Of a stretch of 64,000 nt of DNA, positions 28,685 through 39,001 are shown one piece after another. The position numbers were made by a program, and so were the translations under genes. The stretch covers positions 239,027,015 to 239,091,014 of the forward strand of contig NC_133332.1 in the NCBI RefSeq assembly GCF_042186555.1, in the 5' to 3' direction. The first letter of the stretch is position 1. Each line of letters begins with the position of its first letter. Source of the DNA: Aquarana catesbeiana. Taxonomy: Eukaryota; Chordata; Amphibia; Anura; Ranidae. The notes beneath the pieces were generated by a model that did not search any database, had not been told where the DNA came from, and saw only the letters and a list, made by a program, of their open reading frames with translations.

Positions 28685-28779
28685 TACCTACAATTAAAAT
28701 TATAAATTGATCATGTCTTTTGTCAGTGGGCAAACGTACAAAATCAGCAAAGGATCAAATACTTTTTTCCCTCACTGTA

Positions 28780-29013
28780 GCTTTGCACCTGTTTACTAAA
28801 CTGCAAACTATGACTACTCTCTGTCTCTCATTCTGTTAAACACTCTCAAAAGACACTACGTCAGCAAAGTGTATCTATAACCAAACCTTTTTTTTGGTTT
28901 TGATTAGTGAAGAGAAGGGGTTAAGTCAAGTTTTTTTTTACAATAAGCGAATAAACCAATTTTGCAAAAAAATAATTAAAAAAACTGGTTATGTGAAATA
29001 AAGAATGAATAAA
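28780..29013. other. No gene
   Basis: AT-rich spacer between two Tc1 elements. Confidence 0.5.
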
Positions 29014-29705
29014 TACATACAATTCCTTGAAAAAGTATTCATACCCCTTGAAATTTTCTACATTTTGTCATGTTACAACCAATGGCGTCCCTCGGGGGGG
29101 GCCAGAGGGGGCCCTGACCCCCCCCCCCCCCCAACATTATGCTGTGCCCCACCATGTGAAATAAAAAAAATTTTTTTTACAAAAAATCAATGTCTAAGAG
29201 GGAGAGAGTCCCCAGTCAGCTCCTGCCTCCCCCCTCCCTCTGCTTGCTGACCCTGCATAATGAGAGCGCTCACACAACCACAGCCACCCGATCTGCTCTT
29301 TCCCCTGCATCCTCATTGGCAGGGTGAAGAGCGAGTTGCAGGAAGGACTCCACCAGGACTCTCAGTTACTGAAAAAAGAGACTGATTTCTCCCGTTCTTA
29401 GGACAGGACAACCAGCCTGTAAATTCCAAGAGATACCAGACCAGAGCAGTCAATAGCAGGGGCAGGACAGCAAGAGGAGGCTGGGGAACCCCACAATGGC
29501 AGAACACCAGGGCCGGAGGCAAGACAACCTTTGCAACCCTGATAGTTCTCCCACTGCTTTGGATCCTTATATTTTCTTGGTATGCTGGTGACATATATAT
29601 CTTGTTTTCTGCCACCCTGGGGGGCCCCAATACAGTAGGAAGGGAGCTCACTGCAGAACATGTGAAAGGGCCCTTGTGGGGTCGTAGTAAAGGGCCCCAG
29701 TATAT

Positions 29706-29806
29706 GTTTATATATCTATATATATCTATATATCTATATCTATATATCTATATCTATAGATATATAGATATAGATATATAGATATAGATATATAGATATA
29801 TATATA
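29706..29806. repeat. ATATCT/AGATAT microsatellite
   Basis: Palindromic run: TATATCTATA units on the left change to TAGATATA units on the right near 29,755. The run can extrude as a hairpin. Confidence 0.93.
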
Positions 29807-29819
29807 AAAAAATCTGATG

Positions 29820-30132
29820 GACTTTAGATTTGGAACATGCTTCAAATCTTTACGTCATAACTCCGCCGGACCCAGAAATCCGCTCGTCTGTATGCTAGTC
29901 CGACGGACAAAAGCCCACGCTAGGGCAGCTATTGGCTACTGGCTATCAACTTCCTTATTTTAGTCCGGTGTACGTCATCACGTACTAATCCGTCGGACTT
30001 TTGTGTGGTTATATGTAGGCAAGACCATTCGTAAGAAAGTCTGCCGCGAGTCTGCCAAAAGTCAGTCGAAAGTCTGTCGGACGGGCTGTCGGACTTTTGT
30101 AGCCGAAAAGTCCGACCGTGTGTACGCCCCAT
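29820..30132. mobile_element. Harbinger-type MITE, left end lost
   Basis: Right terminus AAAGTCCGACCGTGTGTACGCCCCA followed by TAA. Internal GTCGGACTTTTGT repeats match the family of 3,492-3,926. The left terminus is not recognisable next to the microsatellite. The left breakpoint of the 4,656-bp duplication (29,966) lies inside it. Confidence 0.75.
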
Positions 30133-30135
30133 AAG

Positions 30136-30752
30136 ATTGCCCTGTTTTGTCCCTGCTGAAGAAAAGCATCCCCACAACATGATGCTACCACCACCATGGT
30201 TCACGTTGGGGATGGTGTGCTCAGGGTGATGTACAGTGTTAGTTTTCTGCCACACATAGCGTTTTGCTTTTAGGCCAAAAAGTTAAATTTTGGTCTTTGA
30301 CCAGAGCACCTTCTTTCACGTGTTTGCTGTGTCCCCCACATGGCTTCTCACAAACTGCAAACAGAACTTCTTATGGCTTTCTTTCAACAATGGCTTTCCC
30401 CTTGTCACTCTTTCATAAAGGCCAGATTTGTGGAGTGCACGACTAATAGTTGTCCTGTGGACAGATTCTCCCACCTGAGCTGTGGATCTCTGCAGCTCCT
30501 CCAGAGTAACCATGGGCCTCTTGGCTCCTTCTCTAATTAATGCTCTCCTTGCCCGGCCTGTCAGTTTAGGTGGACAGCCATATTTTGGCAGGTTTGCAGT
30601 TGTGCCATACTCTTTCCATTTTCCGATTATGGATTAAACAGTGCTCTGTGAGATGTTCAAAGCTTGGGATATTTTTTTATAACCTAACCCTGCTTTAAAC
30701 TTCTCTACAACTTTATCCCTGACCTGTCTGGTGTTCCGTGGCCTTCATGATA
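30136..30752 (-). pseudogene. Tc1 transposase, family C, N-terminal two-thirds (copy 1)
   Basis: Reads leftward: KVVEKFKAGLGYKKISQALN, a helix-turn-helix region with an internal stop, then LTGRARRALIREGAKRPMVTLEELQRS (second helix-turn-helix, ~30,500), LHKSGLYERVTRGKPLL, VLWSKTKI (first catalytic region, ~30,290), and GGGSIMLWGCFSSAGT (~30,180). It stops at the Harbinger-type MITE. The HDNDPKH and NPIE blocks are missing. Inactive. Confidence 0.88.
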
Positions 30753-32664
30753 CTGAGGGCTTCACTGAACAACTGTATTTATACTGAGATTAAATTACAC
30801 ACAGGTGGAATCTATTTACTAATTAGGTGACTTCTGAAGGCAATTGGTTCCACTAGATTTTAGTTAGGGGTATCAGAGTAAAGGGGGCTGAAAACAAATG
30901 TACACCACACTTTTCACATATTTATTTGTAAAAAATGTTGAAAACCATTTATCATTTCCCTTTCCACTTCACAATTATGTGCCACTTTGTGTTGGTCTAT
31001 CACATAAAAACCCAATAAAATACTACGTTTTTGATTGTAACATAACAAAATGTGGAAAATTTCAAGGGGTATAAATACATTTTCAAAGCACTGTAAATAA
31101 ACATGTGCCATTCATAGATTAGTCCATATCCTTGTATCTTCAAACTTGCAGAATGTGATGATCAATCATGCAATTTTTGAAGTGCCAAGTGCTGTCTCTT
31201 TAAACGTCTATATATATACGGTGGCAAGGCGGATCTTCTGTGCAAAATCACTTACCTGTACGTGATTCTGCACTCCCGGGCCTGGGGTGCACACACGTGC
31301 CGCTGGTGACCCGCTTTGATTGGACACATCGGGAGCAAATCATGGACACGATGTCCGCCGGGACCCACCAATAGTTAAGGACACAGGCAGAAAACAAGAT
31401 AAAGCGTCGTTCTGTGAGAAGGGAAGGTTGTGATCCTGTGTTCCTACAAAGCAGGAACACGGATCTCTGCCTTCCCATAGTACAAGCACCTCTCCTACAG
31501 TTAGCAAGCACTCCCTTGGCACTTATTTACCCCTTTGATTGCCCCTGATGTTAACTCCTTCCCTGCCAGTGTCATTAGTACAGTGACAGTGCATATTTTT
31601 AGCACTGATCACTATATTAGTGTCACTGGTCCCCAAAAAGTGTCACTTAGTGTCCAATTTGTCCACCGCAATGTTGCAGTCGAGATATAAGTCGCTGATT
31701 GCCACCATTACTAGTAAATAAAAAAATGTAGTAAATCTATCCCATAGTTTGTAGACGCTATAACTTTTGCGCAAACCAATCAATATACGCTTACTGGGAT
31801 TTTTTTACCAAAAACATGTAGCAGAATACATATTGGCCTAAATTGATGGAGAAATTTGATTTATTCAATTTATTTTATTGGATTTGTTTTATAGCAGAAA
31901 GTACTGTAACGCCGCATACACACGATCGGAAATTCAGCCAGCAAAAGAGAGCTTTTGGTTGGAAAATGCGACCGTGTGTATGCTCCATCGGACTTTTGCT
32001 GGCCGATTTTTGCTGGTCAACATTCTCAATTTTACATACAGAAATTCCGCTAGTGTGTATGCAATTTCGACGCACAAAAAACCATGCGTGCTCAGAATCA
32101 AGTACGAGACGGAGCCACTCAGTCTGGTAAAACGACCGTTCGTAATGGAGGTAGCATATTCGTCACACTGCAAATTTGGAAATCTTTCAATGCAGCGCAT
32201 TCTCTTCTTCTTTATAATGGTAGAAGAATGAAGTTGTTTTGCTGCTCATATTCACACAGACTTCTCACAAACTTATTTCTTTATTATTTCTCATGATCTC
32301 CTGAATAATCTTTTTGGTTTTTAAAGCCAGATCTCCATAATAATGTTTATAATTAATTTGTATAGTCATTTTTTATTTTTTTTGGAATCAAGATCTCCTG
32401 TTGTTTTTTTTTTTTTTAATTATTTTATAGTTATCTCCATTTTATTTTTGTATGTCACGTTTCCACAACACCATTATTATCTTGTCTTTGTAAATCTCAA
32501 TGAGGTTGGTTGGTGTCCCTTGTTAATTTGACATTGTATTTTTTAAACGTACCTGCCTACTCCAAAAAATACTGTCCTTTTTGAAGTAAAACACATAGGC
32601 AAGTATTTCTGAAAAAAAAAATCCATTTATTCTGGGTCATAACAAAATAAAGAGGAAGACAACG

Positions 32665-32910
32665 TTGGAGAAACTGGTGAAAGTTGCGAAGCCTTTGTAC
32701 CCCAGGGCACACATCAATAATTTTACAGTCAAAATTGGTGGCTTGAGGAGTCCTTATAATAATGAGCACAATACAGTCCAGGACTACAAGAGATCAGGAA
32801 CAGCAGCAAATGACATATCTGTCCCCAGGCTGTGGTCATACAACAGCCTGCATCTTTTGCCAGACCAGACTGAACCCAGGCCATCACTCTCTGGTCTTCC
32901 TTAGACGCTT
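32665..32910 (+). pseudogene. Inverted fragment of the MADF gene (copy 1)
   Basis: The plus-strand frame reads ...DYKRSGTAANDISVPRLWSYNSLHLLPDQTEPRPSLSGLP. It is homologous to the RSGAAADDIYVPRLWYYDRLHFLAGQTEPRPALSSLP-type segment encoded by the minus-strand MADF exon at ~33,650-33,790. It faces that gene tail to tail and is a diverged extra copy, not an antisense shadow. Repeated exactly at 37,321-37,566. Confidence 0.65.
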
Positions 32911-32949
32911 CCTTCCAGGCTGTGGCTGTGGTGTTGGAGGTGTGGCAGG

Positions 32950-34037
32950 AGGTAGAGGAGGAGGAGGACCTGGAGGAGGAGGACCATGGTTCAACTCTCA
33001 AATGTGGCTTTGACTTTTGAGTTGGCCCCTCAAGCCCTTGTTTAGGGCTTGTAACATCACTTCCTCACATAAGTGGCATTGGCCCTCCTCCATTTCCAGC
33101 ATTTAGCATGCTGTAATGTATGCAAAGTCCTCTTGAACACTGCGGGGGGTTTTGAGGGCCGCAGTAGCCTTCAGAAATAGGCCAATTGCTGCCTCCTTCA
33201 CGTTACTCCTCTTCCTGCCACTTTTTGGTGGAAGGCGGAGGGGAGGGACCTGCGATTCTGGCAGGCTACTGGACCCGGCCACCTCCTGGCTGCTACTTTC
33301 CACGGCCTGGCTGAGGCTTTCCTGTGTATGAAAAAGGGGCCTAGTTTTAGTTTTTGGTTCATCAATCACACACAATTTTCAACTCATGAATGTTGCAAAT
33401 TTAATGTTAATAAATAGAAAAGACTATCATTCTGACCCCAGCATTTTTCATTCTTGTCCCAATCATTTGGTGGCCACTACTGTCTATTGATATGTAAACC
33501 ACTTTGTGAAATCAGAAATTAGTGATAAAAATTAGCATATATTTTACATCATTAATTTGACAACCAGAAATATTTTGAAAAATGCTATACCTGGCTCAAG
33601 CTGGGCTCCTCCACATGTTGCTGCCTGGAAGGCCCAGGTTGGACGTCAGAAGCCTCAGCTTGAGGGGAAGGAAGTGTGGAAGGAAGACTGGAGAGTGCTG
33701 GCCTGGGTTCAGTCTGGCCTGCCAGAAAATGCAGTCTGTCATAGTACCACAGCCTGGGTACATAAATGTCATCTGCTGCAGCTCATGATCTAAGGGAATC
33801 CTGGACCTTCTTGAGCTCCCTATTATAAGTGCTCTTCATGCCACCAATTAGGGCCTTCAAATAGGGGATGTCTGCCGTGGGGATCACCAGCTTCACAAAT
33901 TCCACCTATTGATCCAGCGCTGCCTTCCTCTTTGTTTGATTGTTATAATAGGGGTGGTTTACCTGCCACAGACAGGGCAGCTCCCTGTACATATCAATGA
34001 ATATGGGCATAAAGTCCTCATCATTGAATAGATCCAT
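32950..34037 (-). pseudogene. MADF-domain DNA-binding protein of a Harbinger element (copy 1)
   Basis: ATG at 34037 (MDLFNDEDFMPIFIDMYREL) opens a MADF domain: FIDMYRELPCLWQV, HPYYNNQTKRKAALDQ, then ALIGGMKSTYNRELKKVQDS. These are the three-helix blocks of this Myb/SANT-related DNA-binding fold. The YVPRLWYYDRLHFLAGQTEPRPA motif follows, typical of MADF proteins in vertebrate transposons. Exon 1 ends at a GTATAG donor (~33,591). A second exon starts after CACAG at 33,321 and encodes SLSQAVESSSQEV ... SGRKRSNVKEAAIGLF ... Ser-rich tail. Stops interrupt it (TAG near 33,906, TGA near 33,787, TAA near 33,105). It probably helped the transposase bind element ends. The splice model is inferred. Confidence 0.75.
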
Positions 34038-34345
34038 TTTCTCTGCAAGACAAAACACAAGACAAACCCTAAAGTCAGGCGAAATTCTCCTAATCCTGAC
34101 CCAATATAGGCCTCAATCTATAAGCAGTATAGGCCACTGATGCACCAACTTAAAATTGTACCTTCGTTATAACGATCGGCGCTTCCGCTACACCTTCCCC
34201 AGCTCACAGATCATACGTACGATGCACGTGTGTTACGCTTTATATACATTGCGCATGCGTGAAACTCCGTTCGCGTCGCCCGCCCCTGACGTTCTTTCTA
34301 GAATATTCCCCCCGCCCCATCTCTATCGTCACAGTGGGAGACGAC
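34038..34345. promoter_or_regulatory. Divergent promoter between MADF and SANT genes (copy 1)
   Basis: 308 bp separates the two start codons. It is GC-richer than its surroundings and contains TTTATATACATTG and TGCGCATGCGTG, one base from the NRF1 consensus. It is the only segment that could serve both genes. Confidence 0.5.
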
Positions 34346-34621
34346 ATGGCGGAGACACAGCAAGTGCTTAATAGCAGTAGCGAGGAGGAAAGCCCGGAGC
34401 AAGAAACGTCCCAATCCAGGAGGAGAAGATTTATGGCCTCAAATTTGTCCTTTGAAGAGATGGTGGAGATGGTCGTCATATTAAAGTGGTGTTCCGGCCG
34501 AAATTATACATTTTAAATAAAAATAGGCCTATAATACACAAGCTTAATGTATTCTAGTAAAGTTAGTCTGTAAACTAAGGTCTGTTTTGTTAGTTTATAG
34601 CAGTAGTTTGTTATTTTATAA
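34346..34621 (+). pseudogene. SANT/Myb-like gene, 5' end only (copy 1)
   Basis: Identical to 39,002-39,277. ATG followed by AETQQVLNSSSEEESPEQET and LSFEEMVEMVVIL, then the left 137 bp of a TTAA MITE and the duplication junction. Truncated, no function expected. Confidence 0.85.
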
Positions 34622-34791
34622 CGGTGTACGTCATCACGTACTAATCCGTCGGACTTTTGTGTGGTTATATGTAGGCAAGACCATTCGTAAGAAAGTCTGC
34701 CGCGAGTCTGCCAAAAGTCAGTCGAAAGTCTGTCGGACGGGCTGTCGGACTTTTGTAGCCGAAAAGTCCGACCGTGTGTACGCCCCATAAG

Positions 34792-35408
34792 ATTGCCCTG
34801 TTTTGTCCCTGCTGAAGAAAAGCATCCCCACAACATGATGCTACCACCACCATGGTTCACGTTGGGGATGGTGTGCTCAGGGTGATGTACAGTGTTAGTT
34901 TTCTGCCACACATAGCGTTTTGCTTTTAGGCCAAAAAGTTAAATTTTGGTCTTTGACCAGAGCACCTTCTTTCACGTGTTTGCTGTGTCCCCCACATGGC
35001 TTCTCACAAACTGCAAACAGAACTTCTTATGGCTTTCTTTCAACAATGGCTTTCCCCTTGTCACTCTTTCATAAAGGCCAGATTTGTGGAGTGCACGACT
35101 AATAGTTGTCCTGTGGACAGATTCTCCCACCTGAGCTGTGGATCTCTGCAGCTCCTCCAGAGTAACCATGGGCCTCTTGGCTCCTTCTCTAATTAATGCT
35201 CTCCTTGCCCGGCCTGTCAGTTTAGGTGGACAGCCATATTTTGGCAGGTTTGCAGTTGTGCCATACTCTTTCCATTTTCCGATTATGGATTAAACAGTGC
35301 TCTGTGAGATGTTCAAAGCTTGGGATATTTTTTTATAACCTAACCCTGCTTTAAACTTCTCTACAACTTTATCCCTGACCTGTCTGGTGTTCCGTGGCCT
35401 TCATGATA
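34792..35408 (-). pseudogene. Tc1 transposase, family C, N-terminal two-thirds (copy 2)
   Basis: Exact repeat of 30,136-30,752, with its right terminal repeat ending at 35,751. This copy has no left terminal repeat because the duplication began inside the MITE. Confidence 0.88.
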
Positions 35409-37320
35409 CTGAGGGCTTCACTGAACAACTGTATTTATACTGAGATTAAATTACACACAGGTGGAATCTATTTACTAATTAGGTGACTTCTGAAGGCAAT
35501 TGGTTCCACTAGATTTTAGTTAGGGGTATCAGAGTAAAGGGGGCTGAAAACAAATGTACACCACACTTTTCACATATTTATTTGTAAAAAATGTTGAAAA
35601 CCATTTATCATTTCCCTTTCCACTTCACAATTATGTGCCACTTTGTGTTGGTCTATCACATAAAAACCCAATAAAATACTACGTTTTTGATTGTAACATA
35701 ACAAAATGTGGAAAATTTCAAGGGGTATAAATACATTTTCAAAGCACTGTAAATAAACATGTGCCATTCATAGATTAGTCCATATCCTTGTATCTTCAAA
35801 CTTGCAGAATGTGATGATCAATCATGCAATTTTTGAAGTGCCAAGTGCTGTCTCTTTAAACGTCTATATATATACGGTGGCAAGGCGGATCTTCTGTGCA
35901 AAATCACTTACCTGTACGTGATTCTGCACTCCCGGGCCTGGGGTGCACACACGTGCCGCTGGTGACCCGCTTTGATTGGACACATCGGGAGCAAATCATG
36001 GACACGATGTCCGCCGGGACCCACCAATAGTTAAGGACACAGGCAGAAAACAAGATAAAGCGTCGTTCTGTGAGAAGGGAAGGTTGTGATCCTGTGTTCC
36101 TACAAAGCAGGAACACGGATCTCTGCCTTCCCATAGTACAAGCACCTCTCCTACAGTTAGCAAGCACTCCCTTGGCACTTATTTACCCCTTTGATTGCCC
36201 CTGATGTTAACTCCTTCCCTGCCAGTGTCATTAGTACAGTGACAGTGCATATTTTTAGCACTGATCACTATATTAGTGTCACTGGTCCCCAAAAAGTGTC
36301 ACTTAGTGTCCAATTTGTCCACCGCAATGTTGCAGTCGAGATATAAGTCGCTGATTGCCACCATTACTAGTAAATAAAAAAATGTAGTAAATCTATCCCA
36401 TAGTTTGTAGACGCTATAACTTTTGCGCAAACCAATCAATATACGCTTACTGGGATTTTTTTACCAAAAACATGTAGCAGAATACATATTGGCCTAAATT
36501 GATGGAGAAATTTGATTTATTCAATTTATTTTATTGGATTTGTTTTATAGCAGAAAGTACTGTAACGCCGCATACACACGATCGGAAATTCAGCCAGCAA
36601 AAGAGAGCTTTTGGTTGGAAAATGCGACCGTGTGTATGCTCCATCGGACTTTTGCTGGCCGATTTTTGCTGGTCAACATTCTCAATTTTACATACAGAAA
36701 TTCCGCTAGTGTGTATGCAATTTCGACGCACAAAAAACCATGCGTGCTCAGAATCAAGTACGAGACGGAGCCACTCAGTCTGGTAAAACGACCGTTCGTA
36801 ATGGAGGTAGCATATTCGTCACACTGCAAATTTGGAAATCTTTCAATGCAGCGCATTCTCTTCTTCTTTATAATGGTAGAAGAATGAAGTTGTTTTGCTG
36901 CTCATATTCACACAGACTTCTCACAAACTTATTTCTTTATTATTTCTCATGATCTCCTGAATAATCTTTTTGGTTTTTAAAGCCAGATCTCCATAATAAT
37001 GTTTATAATTAATTTGTATAGTCATTTTTTATTTTTTTTGGAATCAAGATCTCCTGTTGTTTTTTTTTTTTTTAATTATTTTATAGTTATCTCCATTTTA
37101 TTTTTGTATGTCACGTTTCCACAACACCATTATTATCTTGTCTTTGTAAATCTCAATGAGGTTGGTTGGTGTCCCTTGTTAATTTGACATTGTATTTTTT
37201 AAACGTACCTGCCTACTCCAAAAAATACTGTCCTTTTTGAAGTAAAACACATAGGCAAGTATTTCTGAAAAAAAAAATCCATTTATTCTGGGTCATAACA
37301 AAATAAAGAGGAAGACAACG

Positions 37321-37566
37321 TTGGAGAAACTGGTGAAAGTTGCGAAGCCTTTGTACCCCAGGGCACACATCAATAATTTTACAGTCAAAATTGGTGGCTT
37401 GAGGAGTCCTTATAATAATGAGCACAATACAGTCCAGGACTACAAGAGATCAGGAACAGCAGCAAATGACATATCTGTCCCCAGGCTGTGGTCATACAAC
37501 AGCCTGCATCTTTTGCCAGACCAGACTGAACCCAGGCCATCACTCTCTGGTCTTCCTTAGACGCTT
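37321..37566 (+). pseudogene. Inverted fragment of the MADF gene (copy 2)
   Basis: Exact repeat of 32,665-32,910. Confidence 0.65.
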
Positions 37567-37605
37567 CCTTCCAGGCTGTGGCTGTGGTGTTGGAGGTGTG
37601 GCAGG

Positions 37606-38693
37606 AGGTAGAGGAGGAGGAGGACCTGGAGGAGGAGGACCATGGTTCAACTCTCAAATGTGGCTTTGACTTTTGAGTTGGCCCCTCAAGCCCTTGTTTA
37701 GGGCTTGTAACATCACTTCCTCACATAAGTGGCATTGGCCCTCCTCCATTTCCAGCATTTAGCATGCTGTAATGTATGCAAAGTCCTCTTGAACACTGCG
37801 GGGGGTTTTGAGGGCCGCAGTAGCCTTCAGAAATAGGCCAATTGCTGCCTCCTTCACGTTACTCCTCTTCCTGCCACTTTTTGGTGGAAGGCGGAGGGGA
37901 GGGACCTGCGATTCTGGCAGGCTACTGGACCCGGCCACCTCCTGGCTGCTACTTTCCACGGCCTGGCTGAGGCTTTCCTGTGTATGAAAAAGGGGCCTAG
38001 TTTTAGTTTTTGGTTCATCAATCACACACAATTTTCAACTCATGAATGTTGCAAATTTAATGTTAATAAATAGAAAAGACTATCATTCTGACCCCAGCAT
38101 TTTTCATTCTTGTCCCAATCATTTGGTGGCCACTACTGTCTATTGATATGTAAACCACTTTGTGAAATCAGAAATTAGTGATAAAAATTAGCATATATTT
38201 TACATCATTAATTTGACAACCAGAAATATTTTGAAAAATGCTATACCTGGCTCAAGCTGGGCTCCTCCACATGTTGCTGCCTGGAAGGCCCAGGTTGGAC
38301 GTCAGAAGCCTCAGCTTGAGGGGAAGGAAGTGTGGAAGGAAGACTGGAGAGTGCTGGCCTGGGTTCAGTCTGGCCTGCCAGAAAATGCAGTCTGTCATAG
38401 TACCACAGCCTGGGTACATAAATGTCATCTGCTGCAGCTCATGATCTAAGGGAATCCTGGACCTTCTTGAGCTCCCTATTATAAGTGCTCTTCATGCCAC
38501 CAATTAGGGCCTTCAAATAGGGGATGTCTGCCGTGGGGATCACCAGCTTCACAAATTCCACCTATTGATCCAGCGCTGCCTTCCTCTTTGTTTGATTGTT
38601 ATAATAGGGGTGGTTTACCTGCCACAGACAGGGCAGCTCCCTGTACATATCAATGAATATGGGCATAAAGTCCTCATCATTGAATAGATCCAT
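37606..38693 (-). pseudogene. MADF-domain DNA-binding protein of the Harbinger element (copy 2)
   Basis: Exact repeat of 32,950-34,037, including its three internal stops. Start ATG at 38693. This copy retains its natural context: 308 bp upstream is the ATG of the divergently oriented SANT/Myb gene (39,002). In Harbinger elements a second DNA-binding protein normally carries the transposase to the nucleus and the ends. Two such proteins in one element is unusual. Confidence 0.75.
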
Positions 38694-39001
38694 TTTCTCT
38701 GCAAGACAAAACACAAGACAAACCCTAAAGTCAGGCGAAATTCTCCTAATCCTGACCCAATATAGGCCTCAATCTATAAGCAGTATAGGCCACTGATGCA
38801 CCAACTTAAAATTGTACCTTCGTTATAACGATCGGCGCTTCCGCTACACCTTCCCCAGCTCACAGATCATACGTACGATGCACGTGTGTTACGCTTTATA
38901 TACATTGCGCATGCGTGAAACTCCGTTCGCGTCGCCCGCCCCTGACGTTCTTTCTAGAATATTCCCCCCGCCCCATCTCTATCGTCACAGTGGGAGACGA
39001 C
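38694..39001. promoter_or_regulatory. Divergent promoter between MADF and SANT genes (copy 2)
   Basis: Exact repeat of 34,038-34,345, here with both genes in place. Features: CGATCGGCGC near the MADF side, ATCATACGTACGATG palindrome, TTTATATACATTGCGCATGCG. The arrangement suggests shared transcription; start sites are not known. Confidence 0.5.

Larger units (their letters stand above)
24631..28779 (+). mobile_element. Tc1/mariner transposon, family B, expanded by nested insertions
   Basis: Left end TACAGTGAGGAAAAAAAAGTATTTGATCC and right end GGATCAAATACTTTTTTCCCTCACTGTA define one Tc1 whose own length would be ~1.6 kb. It now spans 4.1 kb because of a palindromic MITE in the transposase (25,716-25,979) and a ~2.3-kb insertion (about 26,378-28,684) in the right terminal region. 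The right-end sequence resumes at ATTAAAATTATAAATTGATCATG. Confidence 0.9.
29014..31095 (-). mobile_element. Tc1/mariner transposon, family C, with internal insertions
   Basis: Left end CCTTGAAAAAGTATTCATACCCCTTGAAATTTTC and right end GAAAATTTCAAGGGGTATAAATAC...GCACTGTA are inverted repeats. Between them lie ~600 bp of foreign repeat (29,085-29,700), a simple repeat, a Harbinger-type MITE remnant and the transposase N-terminal two-thirds. The transposase C-terminus is missing, so the insertions came with a deletion. Confidence 0.87.
29966..34621. repeat. 4,656-bp tandem duplication, copy 1
   Basis: Every position I compared between this segment and 34,622-39,277 is identical at offset 4,656, including homopolymers. 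The match stops on both sides within one base: 29,965 C versus 34,621 A, and 34,622 C versus 39,278 A. Content: MITE remnant, Tc1 family-C part, TTAA-element left part, Harbinger left part with the MADF gene and the first 276 bp of the SANT gene. Confidence 0.97.
31910..34621. mobile_element. Harbinger element left part (duplication copy 1)
   Basis: Starts after TAA (31907-31909) with CGCCGCATACACACGATCGG and ends at the duplication junction. It holds the MADF gene and the 5' end of the SANT gene. Confidence 0.85.

Noticed and set aside
33557..33793. Plus-strand frame ending in WVHKCHLLQLMI as a separate gene
   Set aside because: It is the antisense of the MADF exon; the plus-strand homologue at 32,665 is the only real sense copy in that orientation.
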